Shown in pieces: positions 11,136-22,374 of a DNA stretch of 64,000 nt (positions are counted from its first letter, which is position 1; each line of letters begins with the position of its first letter). The notes under the pieces were generated by a model. That model searched no databases and had not been told where the DNA came from. It saw only the letters and a program-made list of their open reading frames with translations. The stretch spans positions 248,001-312,000 of the forward strand of contig JABVXU010000019.1 of NCBI GenBank assembly GCA_013365365.1. Direction: 5' to 3'. A program made the translations under genes and the position numbers. The stretch comes from Cruorifilaria tuberocauda. Taxonomy: Eukaryota > Nematoda > Chromadorea > Rhabditida > Onchocercidae.

Positions 11136-14100
11136 TCAAACGGTAGTAACAAGCATTTGTTTGATAGTTTTTTTTCTTCCTGCTGCTGATTGATTATCAT
11201 ACTGTGTTCCGCTGTCATTTTCAGCATCTGCAAGAGCGATATCCTTCTTGCTATCATTCTCAGGAATAGCAGCAACTATGGCAGTCTACAAATGTAAATC
11301 GTAAGAATTAAACAGAATCGTCATCAGCTAACAGTATTCCAAGTATTCTTGAAACCATCTCTAGGAATGTTATTTCCAAATCAAAGACCACTCTACACAG
11401 CTATATTTCAAGCATATCTTACCAATATTGCAAAATACACAATTTACAGTTTCTATAAAAATTTCTATACTTTTTAAAATTTGTCAACACAAACAATATA
11501 CAACCCTAGTAAATATAAAAGAACCTTCTCATTCACATTCCTATGATTCAACGGCAACACTTTGCCGGATCGATTTTTAGCCAGTTCCTGATTAAGAACC
11601 TCCTGTGGCTTGATCATTTCATAAATCGAACTAGTAAAATTCTGGGATATTTTGGAAGCATCCGATGTAGCTGTTCCATATCGAAAAGTTGGAGCTCGTG
11701 GTACGTTCATTTTTGAACTTGACGATGAATAATAGGTTGGAATAGGCTTAGCTTTGGGTAAAACTGACTGTTTAGATTTTGGCAAAAGGCGTGCGTGATG
11801 TGCATCCCTACTATCCTTAAGATGTATATATTTGAAACGTTGAATTATTGTTTTACATCAAAAGAAAAAAATTGAGATCTAAAAAATATCATTCGAATTT
11901 GAAAGGAAAATTAACGCAATAAAAATAATATTGCTACAAACAATAATATATCTCAAGCAAAATCTCCGAGCAAAAGACAAAATTTATTATCGCTGGAGAT
12001 TAACAGTTAAAGAAATCTAACCTCTGATAATTTCATAAAATCGTTACAGGAATTCCTAGCTCGCGAAACGACTGTGTTCGAAATAGAAGCTTTCTCTTGC
12101 GTTGATTTTGAAATAGGAATATTAAGCCTTGATGTTTTCGCTGGAAAGATTATTGGAAAAATTTTACTTTAAATTTTTGATAAGCGGTTTTCTCTGGAAA
12201 CATTCATGTAATAAGGCTATCTAAGAAAAAATGACTATCAAGAACTATATGACAAGGAAAAACCAATATTTTTTTTCCCGTTAGCATCAGCTTCAAATTA
12301 AGCAAAATTGTAGCAACTAAGAAATTCTTTTATTTATTCTTGGAAATTTACCGAAAAAAATTACAAAAAGAGATACCAGGGACTTTAGTCAACGGTCTAG
12401 AACTTCTTGGAGTTGATACTATAACTGGATTACATGGAGAACTATTTCGCGAACTACAGTTGCTGAGCGGTGCTGGAAGGGTATAAATTTCCTGCTCTAA
12501 CAATCGTTTTTCTATATTTTTCTGAGTCATTCCAGAACGATTCGACGCGTTAGCTTGTACATAGCTGAAAAATGAAATTGGATGCCTAAATTTCTTGGAA
12601 CTATGAATGAATCTCGATACCACATCACTAATTTGACCAAAAATCAAAAAATGCCGAAAAAAGAAACTTGAATAGGAAGAGAAATAAATTTAATGATTTA
12701 GAATCATTGAAAACTTTTCCAGTATGAGAAACTCAGAGATGTAACATTAGTTAGCTGAGAAAATAAATTATTATTAGCACAAATTAACTTTTCAAAAGTC
12801 GTAAAACACGCTTGCCGCTGAGAAAAAATTAATTCTTTAACAGTAGCCTCATCTAATTAAAGATGAAAAAAACCTTTCTTTTTGCACCGGCTTTACGACA
12901 TCTTGTTTGACAACGCAGCAATCTATTACAAGTTGTTCCTGAGATTCTTCATCAACATCTTGAGGAACATTTTTATCAACAATTGTATTATTATCTGTCA
13001 GAGGACTGTAGTTGTCTTCACGCAGTATGTCGCTATCCTAAATAAACTTTTTATTCGAAAAAAATTGAAAAATTGGTAAAAAAGAAATGAAATTTTATTA
13101 CCTCACTTGTATCTTGATGAACCAATAATGAAACATCCCGAACTTTCTCTGTAGTTTTTGGACTTTTTACAAAAGAGCTTCGTAACGCTGCATCAAATAA
13201 TGCGGCAGAATTTGGTGTAATGGCTCTGTTTCCGAACTTCATCTTTTGATTTATGCCATTTCTTGGTTCTTTTGTACGTAAGACAGAGCAACTATGCGTG
13301 AGACGATTATGCGAATTTGAAAGAACCGCATGAGAAGTACGCTTAGGGCCACTTGACGTACGTGCGGTATCGCCCGTCATGGCCCTTGCTTTTTTTGGTG
13401 GTGAACTTACGCCTGATATATCATGTACGAAGCTAGAAGAACTCTGCGGTAATACACTGGCAATGCTCTGCAGCAAGAAATCATCGTTGTCTACTGAAAA
13501 CATAAAAATGATGTTCAACAATATTTTAAATGGAGGAAAAAATTAACAACAAATTTCCGGATTTACTTTTTACACTCGATGCTCTGGCCGTAGAGGCTCT
13601 TGAAAAGTTATGTCCGCCATCACTACCATGTTCTTTCAGCGAAGATGGCTTTGGCTGTGCTTGTTCGATCATATCTGCTAGGAATTCCTCATTGATCTCC
13701 ACCCTAAAATGCAAATTTGAAAATTCATTCTATATCAGCCGTTTCCTAAATTAAATATCTAAGTTGTCTCCGTAGTATTCTTCACTTCTCTCAGACCTAA
13801 ATCTTGGAAAGTCTTGGTACCTTTTCGGCATTACGGATTCAATTGACTGATTTAGCAGTTCAGAGTCAACGTGACCCATGAAACTCCCATAATCATCATC
13901 TAATAAATTCCTTTGCTCTGTATTTGCTGCAAAAAAAAACCACATAATAATATCTAACTAAACTTTAACATTTTGAAAATATATTGAAGAATCATTCAAC
14001 ACTATTTAACAAAGTTTTATTTAAGAGAAAAATCACGTAATGATCTAAACCACTCTTTTATTGAAAGATGTTGCCCATAACGCCAAAAATCAAATCAATT

Positions 14101-17100
14101 CATGTTAAATACTATAGAAAAAAATATCAGAAAAGTAACTCACGCATATGAATTTATTGAATCTATACCTTTTATAGTTCTATCGCCTTTACTAATAAAA
14201 ATATTTTTTCCAGTTTTTGATTGTGTTGTATTTGATTTAGGAGCTTCAAGTAACATTTCCTTCGATATGCTTACTTCATCCCGTATTTCATTTTCTTCAT
14301 TAGCATCAAAATCTCGTGCGGAAAGTGTTGCTGAATCAGCTAATGGTGCACACTGAGTAGGAGAATCAGGAAGTTCAGTGGCACTAACTGGAGAAAGACG
14401 ATTACTGTCAGCTGCCGAATTATTACAACTGTTCCATGTACTTCTTTCACCCTATAATTGAATCGGTTTTGAAAAATACTAAAGTTTTATAATAAGGAAT
14501 TGAAAGCATGTATATAAACAAATATACATCTGCTTGATATTTGATTTGAAATATGCGAGAGAATTCAGAAAGAGGAATTTCTCTTTCTTCGATTTCACTT
14601 CAAAATAATTTTAAAATTCTTCCATTGTATCTTTCAAATACAAAGTTTTTTTTTCTATAAATATTAGAATTTCACGATAATCTTTAACTTGCTGTTAAGC
14701 AATCAGAGTTAGTACTTCCAATTAGATTTAAAAAAAATATATTAACTGGAAATAGTGATGACAGCGACTGTGTGCTGGTACAGCGTGTACATCGTACACT
14801 ATCTTCTATCTCGAAAGAGGGATCGTCAGGTCTATTTAAGCTCTGCAATCCATCACCATCACTGTTTTCCCCGTTGTTTAGATTAGGACCTTGCGAACTT
14901 TCAAGAACAAAACTATTTGTTGCCATTGCCGAAGCACTTATATCATTTTGCTCTGGATGAATGGAATGACTTACAGGAGTGACGCTGAAACAAAAATAAA
15001 ATCAGTTTGAGAAATCAATCATGTAAACTTGAATTATCCAGAACAGAAAAGATTCCTAAACTTTATGTAATTTGAATGAATTTATGAGAAAGAAAAACTT
15101 ACGACGGAGAAAAACGTGAAGCAGCTTGTATTTGCTTAAAATATATATTACTATCATCCCCAACAGATGATACAGTCGATATTTTACTTTTCTGGAAAAA
15201 CTGCCGCGGAAGAGATGCAAACTGTTCCTGATGATGTGAACGATCACCTGGACGAGGAGCAAATCCCTGTTGCATAGCGGAAGCACATAATGGGGAAGAA
15301 TAAGGAAAATATTCAGTGTTTAATGTGCTGCTTATGTTACTGGGTAATATACTTGCTGCGTAAGAATGAGATGAGCGATATTTTAACAGTCGTGTTGAGT
15401 GCATGTAAGGTGGAGCAGCTGAAGCTGTACCATCATATGATGAGGACATACCTGCAAAGTTTTCTTATACTATAATTAGTACAGAGTTTCAGAAAAAATA
15501 CAGAGACTAATTTAAGATTACCGTCGAAGCGACAATTGAGTGGCAATGTATCATGTTTTGAAGGATGAGCTGAAGTTGGCACATAAACTCCAGAAACATC
15601 GAATGAATTTAAGTAATTCAATACGGTTTTAACAGGATTACGAATATCGTCGCGCGTAGAATTTCGAAGATGATTTAATAACAGCATAGCTTTGTGATTC
15701 AGTCTAGAAACAAAAATATTTTTTAAACAAATTTTCGCTGCACGCTAGTTTGCTCATTGTGGAGATTTTCGGCACAATGAAAATTTCACCGTTAGAAATC
15801 ATAATGGCTGAGATAAGCCAAATATATATAAAGACAAATAAGCACAAATGTTAATATAAAACTAAAGCTATAAAAGTTATATTCGAAAAAACTTACACAA
15901 TGTGAGATCGCAATTGATGGCCTTTAGCAAGTAATTGTGATAGTATTCCCAAAGCATTTCCTATCACGGTGAATGACGGACTGTTTAACAAGTCGATGAG
16001 TCGAAGCAACATCATATGAATGGCACTTGAGGATATATATTGGTCTACTCCTACCACGGCTAAATACATTGATGCATATTTCAAAACGCCAGTCGCTGGT
16101 TCAACTAATGCCTATAATTGACAATATTTTTAATAAAAGTACGACGAACTTGAAGCACATCACAATAAGATCTTAATATAATATGTAATATCTCGCAATA
16201 TGTTGAGATTCTTCAATTCATCCTTACCTATATTTACGGCATTTAGGTATTAGATGTGATGACTACTCTTTATAGTTCAAGTTGATTAAGGCATATATTT
16301 AAATATCATTACTGCCATAGAATATTTTAATAGAACTCATGTAGATATGTATTGTGTGTATCAACGATTTTTAAACGTTTAAAACTATAGATATTAGAAA
16401 GGAAGTGTTAATTTCCTTATGTTTAATCTCTATACAATTTCAAGAAATCTAACATACTGTATGTTGTGCATCATTTGTTGATAATTCGATAAGCATTTCT
16501 AAAAAGCCTGGTTCCTCACAAAGAGCTTTTTTATTGTCACGTGAATGTGACGCTAGATTCCACAACGCAGAAAGTGTAGCACACAAACATTTTAGTTCGG
16601 CTGTCCGATATGCACGCAGCGATGCTCTCACGAGTGCCGGAACCGATGGGGCTAATGATGAACTCATTTGTGCATCCGCCATCCATGACAGATTTCGTAA
16701 TAAACCAGCATATACCTAAACAAAAATTGGTTCAATACAACATAGAGAAATGATGAAAATAAGTTCAAAATACATAAATAAATAAATACACGCATATAAT
16801 GTACTACGTAAACTATAAAATTATATAAAACCTGAGCAAGGCAATGGGAATCGTCTATAATTCTAACAGTATATTCTACAAGATTCGGGTGCGAACATAA
16901 ACGACGTTTGCTTTGCGCATTTCCAAACGTTAAATTAGTTAATGTACTCGCTATCAGCTTTCTAATCGTACGATTCTCCATTGGACAATCAATATCAAAA
17001 GCATCTACTTCAAATATCAAAAGCTCCGCAACAGCATCCAGAACACCTAGAGAAAATGTACTGTAGGTGATATAAGAATGAAAGTAGAGGTGCCAAGTAT

Positions 17101-18074
17101 TATATAAATATTATACATTTTGAATCTTAGAAGCTAACGCTTACCAACTACAATAGCCAATTTACGATATTCTTCCTCGAACGATTCTTTCATGATGGCT
17201 GTTAATGCGCCATGTATATGTGTTGCGTAATTTGTACTAGATGCGGTACTAATACTATGGAGAAAGCGTCGTAGCACAAAAACCTGCTCTCTTACACAAT
17301 TAGCTGCTGGCAATATGTGTCGAAGTCGTCGACGCCTGGAAGATTATGAAATGATCTCAGCAAGCTAATAAAAATTAGAAATCAATTTTCAAACATACAC
17401 TAACTTTCCTAAATTACCAAAAAAATACATTATTTACATATGTTCAACGACTGGGAAGAGGAAAAGAAATACTCCAATTCAATATAGCAATGGCAATTCT
17501 ACTTGTCATAACTAAGTTCTGCCTAGAATGTTTTATTAGTAGGCTAAATCAAATCAACACAACAGTTTACCAATCTTCGTTGATACATAATTTGATAACT
17601 CATACAATTAGCAATAAGCGATATTCAAATTTACCTATGATCGTCGGGTTCCTCATTTACTAACCATTCCAATTGTCGATGGATTTTCTTCAAACGCTCA
17701 TCTTCTCCATCTTGAGGAATATTGTTACGAAGTGAAGTAAGCCTAAAACTTTGATCGTCAATTAATAAATTTCCAATCCACACACTGTTGAAAATATTGA
17801 AATTTGATTGATATAAGGAATTTTTCCATTATTTAATTGATAATAATATGAAAAAAAGGTACCGCAAGGAAGACAAAAGTGAACTAATACGTTCTGCTAT
17901 GTCTGGATCCATGTTTAAGCAACTTCCATAGTATGTCGTGGATGAGGAGGATGCACTTCCACTGTTTTCCCCAGAAAGCATATAACCTTGCAATTTCTCA
18001 TGTAAATGACGTTTAATATCAAATGAGTAATTGAGAATGGCGATGTGTGGATAATGGTAATGAAGAGAGCACAT
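11136..18074 (-). CDS. apr-1: Adenomatous polyposis coli (APC) homologue, APR-1-like
   Basis: Wnt-pathway scaffold that in this family binds beta-catenin and Axin and acts at the cell cortex. Eighteen exons: 17863-18074, 17635-17784, 17145-17335, 16832-17046, 16458-16715, 15897-16111, 15522-15703, 15103-15451, 14747-14984, 14169-14451, 13797-13926, 13567-13703, 13102-13493, 12874-13037, 12377-12564, 12022-12140, 11525-11815, 11136-11285. All phases close, giving 1287 residues. Exons 3-6 (about residues 121-414) encode APC-type armadillo repeats, with LTNLTFGNAQSKRRLC, LLRNLSWMADAQ and LSALWNLASHSRDNK. Residues 648-668 (EDSVRCTRCTSTQSLSSL) resemble the beta-catenin-binding 20-residue repeat. 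Three SAMP-like Axin-binding motifs follow (785-800, 812-827, 855-870). The protein ends LVTTV, a PDZ ligand. The N-terminus is uncertain: the frame stays open upstream of the chosen ATG and no N-terminal coiled coil is seen. Exon 11 has two in-frame donors 24 bases apart (ending at 13797 or 13821). Confidence 0.92.
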
Positions 18075-20421
18075 GACTGATAATACTTGAGAGAGAGAGA
18101 GAATATTTAACGCATTAATGATAAAATGGAGAAAATCCGTTGCTGTTACGGTTAACGCGGGCTCTTTCAAGCGAATTCATGAGGCGGTTGGGGAACAACT
18201 AGCCAGATAGCTGAAGATGATACAGCAATAGTTTTTTCCTCTGTGCAGATCTCGTATGTTTTTGCTCCTGGCGTTCTATTAAATCCAGATTTTTACTGTC
18301 TTCGAGAAGTACTACACAACAGATTGACTGAGAGGGATCGTCAATCACTGACGCAGGACTAACGGTGCTAACCATCCAGTTCCTGCCCCATTCTCTCAAA
18401 AATCAAATTATCAACGATATCAGTTTTGTTTACAGCACACTTATTCTGTATTGCCTGAATCTTCTTTGTTTATGTGTCGTGATATAAACTTATCCGCCCT
18501 GCGAGTCACGTTCCGAAGATTCATTTGCACACTGTAGACTCAATCATTTTTTGCTTCTTGTCATATTTCCTTATTTTGTATTTTTTTGTTTATCATTGTT
18601 CTTCCGTTTCCTGTTTATTCACTTTCAAGAAAGCTATTTAATAGAAAAGATTTCAATATTCGTCGAAATAAAACTGACTGTTTACTTATGAAAACGGAAT
18701 TCCGCTGCTGCTTGGAATGCGGGAGGAAAGAAGATAAATACATGTAAAGGAGAAAATAAAGTGATATCTTATGTTGTAAGATAAGATAGCGTCCATTAGC
18801 TAAAACTTAAAAGTCTAACCACAATAGATGAGGTGAGGGAATATCACTGCGATGTTTGATAAAGTCCCCATCATTGGAGGTACCCAATGAAAAGGATCTG
18901 GAGTGGTGAAATTTAATTGCAGCAAAGAAGAATGCGTCCACTCCCCACGCTTGGTACCGCCGTTCGAAAACACCAAAAATTGACCTATTTTCATCGAATG
19001 GGTACTGTTCTTCGTTCATGGGGTTGAGATTTCGCTGATGCGTTCGTTTGTATAGGTGGTAAAAGATGAGCCCGGGAGGTACCAGGTGCGAGAGGGCACG
19101 CACAAAATGGCGAAAATGTCGGGAGGGAAAGTGGATAGAGAGGGAAGAGAGTCTCCGTAGTTCAATGACCGTCGTCGGGGGCACCTTCTTTTCTCTACGA
19201 TCATGAGAACATTGTACGAAGTCATACATCCATCATGTAAATTGTTCGGTCGATGTTCGCAGAATTGAAAATCGGGCCATTTCGTTGGTTAAATTCACTA
19301 CACTTCATTGACCTAACCGATCTCTATTGAACTCTTTTAAAACTGAAATAGTACAGAAGTCATAATATAAATTTCATGAAATTTTCATTTTAATTTTAAT
19401 TTTTGACTCTTCGTCAAAAGAATATCTTAAAGGTGTTTAGTTATTTGCTTGAAATTGCTCTCACTCAAAATAGATTACATGAATAAAATGCTGGAATTTT
19501 GCGAGATTTGAATCATCATTTATTGGAGGAATAAATATAATATCCGTGGTTTTCATTTTATCAATACTTTTCAACAAAATGGTACAGTTAAAGCTCAATA
19601 ATGTGGCAGAAATTTCAGACGGGAATAGCTTCTTCATAAACCGTTCCAGAACTCTTGAAATATACAAAAGTTGAATTTTCTGAAGTAGATAATTCAGTTA
19701 GTCTCCATCTGTTTTTAGGGGTAAGATTACTCAGGAAAAAATTGCAACTACCGGATATATAGTAAGAAATAATGAGTACAGTTTTGATGAAATAATAGGA
19801 AATGATAGAGTGAACGATAGGATTGAGTAAATAGATAGAAATTTTATTATGAAAAGAGTGAGGATGAAGGTTGAGAGAAGATGGATTAGATGAGATATAG
19901 TAGGTGGTGGGTTCGTTTGTCGTGTGACCGTGAACTTGCAAACCGGAGAGAGGGATGTGGAAGGGGTATCAAGAGTGGTTCCAGGGATGGGAGGTTTCAT
20001 CTTGTTTTGCGAAATTCGCAGGATGCATCCTTTATGAAGAGGACGAGTGACGTTGCGACGGAACGCAGTGTCATGTGAAATTTTACAACATACTTTATCT
20101 TTCCGATGAGTAGTGCAGTAGTGCAGTGCTTTCCGTGCCTTTACCCCTTCAAAATATTAAGAGATGGGACGCAGTAATCGAATATTCCGGGGGCTGACCT
20201 TCAAATAATCTGTGTGTCTCGGTAGGAATGAGGCATCCGGGGGTTACAGCCCCTTCGCTTCACCCATCATTTTCAATTGTAAGAATTTCTTGCAGTGAAG
20301 AAGGAGGTGAAGGATGTTTGAAGAAAATAGGGCTTCAGCCAACGACCTTTTGGTCAAGAGCACATCGAGAGCGGGAGATGGGTGGCGGTTTCTATACCCC
20401 TCACATCCTCTTTGAACTGAA
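18075..20421. other. Divergent 5' region between apr-1 and the HTH gene
   Basis: Lies between the minus-strand apr-1 start and the plus-strand HTH gene start, so it probably holds both promoters. A (GA)n tract at about 18091-18101 reads as a CT-rich tract followed by AAG just before the apr-1 start. Two blocks (about 18810-19230 and 19890-20420) are less AT-rich than their surroundings. They hold overlapping frames on both strands, such as a 140-codon frame at 18807-19229 (-), with no recognisable domain. I read them as promoter or untranslated-exon sequence. Confidence 0.45.
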
Positions 20422-22374
20422 ATGAAATTTCACTTCACTTCACTTCGTCCATGCTGCTCCAACGACCACTCCAAGTGTTCCTATCGCACTTTCGCCTTCT
20501 CAGAACGTCTTCCATTAATCCATCCTATGGACTTCACCAAATATTCCACCGTCAACCTACAACACTACCAATATCCTTATCATCAAATGCAACAACGCCT
20601 GAACTCACAGATGCTACATTTAACTTCAACAAATGACATCAAAAGTAGCCAATGTTCCATGTTTCCATTGCCATCAACATCTTCTATAGCAACACTAGCA
20701 ACCGCAACAACTACCACTAAGCATTTAACTCTCGAAACTTCTCACTTATCTGCTGAAAATAATCCTCCGTCTAGCTTGGTACAATTATTGACTTCACCAA
20801 AAACTACAGTTTTACATCGACCAACACCGATACATCCCATTGCTTCACGTTTATTGACTTTAACCGCAAAAACTCCTGCGCTGGAGACAAGCCTAGAGGT
20901 ACCGCTGGATCTCAGTCAATCGACATCTGCCAGACAACAAGCACTTATTAATAAAATGCAGCAACAGCAGCAGTTGAAATTTCTGCCAACTTGTACAAAT
21001 CCAAGTTTAAATTCCAACTGGATTGCAATTAAATTTGGTGCTGCCGTTGGACCAAATCGAATGTCTTATCCACGAGAATTTAAACTTATGGTTATTAATT
21101 ATTATTATACTAATGGACAGAACAAGTACCGTACTTGTAAGGAATTTCAAATAACTAAATCAATGCTCAATGGATGGCTGCAAAAAATTGACAAAATTCG
21201 ACAATCCAGGCCTGGTTCCTTAAAATCTGGCCGTAGCGGACGAAAACCGCAGTTTCCTGATATCGAAAAACAATTATTTCATCTCTATCATGCACATTTG
21301 GGCACTGGAAAGAAAGTTGGAAATCGTTGGATTCGGGAAACAGCTCGAAATCTTGCGCAACAACAATGTTCAGAGCAGGAACTGGCCGGAATGTGTCAAT
21401 TTAGTGAGCGATGGTTAAGTAACTTCAAGAAACGATACAGAATTAATCTGAACCGTGATTGGTCTTCTGGTAATAGTAGTTCTGGAAGTTTAGGTTCCAT
21501 GGAATCTGTTGGGTCAGGTAGTAGTACAGATTCCATACAACAGTCACCGACCAAATCTGATGAAGCAGCTGAAAATGAGAGTATGGATTCAGATGCTGAT
21601 AGTGTCCTTAGTGATAGCTTAGAAGCTCTCATCGATGTAGATAATCAAATGAGTCCAGACAATACATTGAACATACTTACGTCTGGAAAGTTTCCAACAG
21701 CTCAAGAACATGTTCAGGAAATTTTGAACAAACCCGGTCAATTACCAATCCAAGCATTCTATGAAAGATTCCCATGGTTATGTCGAAAAAATCAAGCAGG
21801 TACGGAACCAGGTCGCAGAGGTCGTAAAGTTCAATTTCCAGGTGTGGAGAAAGTTCTATTCGAAAGATTGCAAGAGCAACAGTCGAAGGGTGAACGAATA
21901 TCAAATCGTTGGCTTCAGCAACAAGCCCGTGAACTTGCATTGCAAATTTGTCCTGAAGTATTACAGGAAGCTACAAAATCTGCTCGTTGTTTGTTTTCCG
22001 AGCATTGGTTACATAATTTTAAGAAACGTTATGGAGTAACATTGAAACAAACAAATCGAAATGCCGCGAGTTCTTCAAAAATCTCAGAAATTTCATCACC
22101 CGCTATTATTGTATCTCAATGTGATTCTACCATGACAAGTGACAAAAATTCCGTTTCATCGATCAGCGATACAACAACAAAACCTGTAACAGATCTTACT
22201 GCAATGTTGCAGCTTCAAAATTGGTTTCTTGCGAAATATTACTCTCAGGAACAAATAGCAAATGCGCAATCAGCAACAACATCATTACCACAATCACCAT
22301 ATCGCAACATCATAATACCCGCGTCATCTGCACCTATATGGTATCCTGCACCCTTAACGCAATGTTTGCTTTGA
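20422..22374 (+). CDS. Putative transcriptional repressor: Brinker-type HTH, CtBP motif and two CENP-B-like HTH copies
   Basis: A single uninterrupted 650-codon frame, unusual among its intron-rich neighbours. Domains in order: a low-complexity S/T/Q-rich N-terminus; PLDLS at residues 161-165, the PxDLS ligand of the CtBP corepressor; a Brinker-like helix-turn-helix at about 215-262 (YPREFKLMVINYYY...ITKSMLNGWLQK); a CENP-B/Tc5-type HTH at about 271-345; an acidic, serine-rich linker (about 346-415); and a second CENP-B-type HTH at about 465-545. The two copies share a GRK.QFP..EK.LF...NRW...AR.LA.Q...FSE.WL.NFKKRY core, so they arose by internal duplication. No transposase catalytic domain follows. 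Role as a DNA-binding repressor is inferred from motifs. The start may instead be M36 (20527); no clear splice acceptor decides. I cannot name the orthologue. Confidence 0.85.
   Translation: MKFHFTSLRPCCSNDHSKCSYRTFAFSERLPLIHPMDFTKYSTVNLQHYQYPYHQMQQRLNSQMLHLTSTNDIKSSQCSMFPLPSTSSIATLATATTTTKHLTLETSHLSAENNPPSSLVQLLTSPKTTVLHRPTPIHPIASRLLTLTAKTPALETSLEVPLDLSQSTSARQQALINKMQQQQQLKFLPTCTNPSLNSNWIAIKFGAAVGPNRMSYPREFKLMVINYYYTNGQNKYRTCKEFQITKSMLNGWLQKIDKIRQSRPGSLKSGRSGRKPQFPDIEKQLFHLYHAHLGTGKKVGNRWIRETARNLAQQQCSEQELAGMCQFSERWLSNFKKRYRINLNRDWSSGNSSSGSLGSMESVGSGSSTDSIQQSPTKSDEAAENESMDSDADSVLSDSLEALIDVDNQMSPDNTLNILTSGKFPTAQEHVQEILNKPGQLPIQAFYERFPWLCRKNQAGTEPGRRGRKVQFPGVEKVLFERLQEQQSKGERISNRWLQQQARELALQICPEVLQEATKSARCLFSEHWLHNFKKRYGVTLKQTNRNAASSSKISEISSPAIIVSQCDSTMTSDKNSVSSISDTTTKPVTDLTAMLQLQNWFLAKYYSQEQIANAQSATTSLPQSPYRNIIIPASSAPIWYPAPLTQCLL

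Noticed and set aside
18199..18399. 66-codon minus-strand frame upstream of apr-1 as a possible extra N-terminal exon
   Set aside because: It ends in a stop before any usable GT donor in that frame, so it cannot be spliced to the apr-1 exon at 18074.
18807..19229. 140-codon minus-strand frame with an overlapping 69-codon frame
   Set aside because: No recognisable domain and several overlapping frames in a less AT-rich block. Better explained as promoter or untranslated sequence.
19615..20078. Overlapping frames on both strands upstream of the HTH gene
   Set aside because: Repeated S/T/L/I-rich peptides on opposite strands are shadows of one compositional block, not genes.
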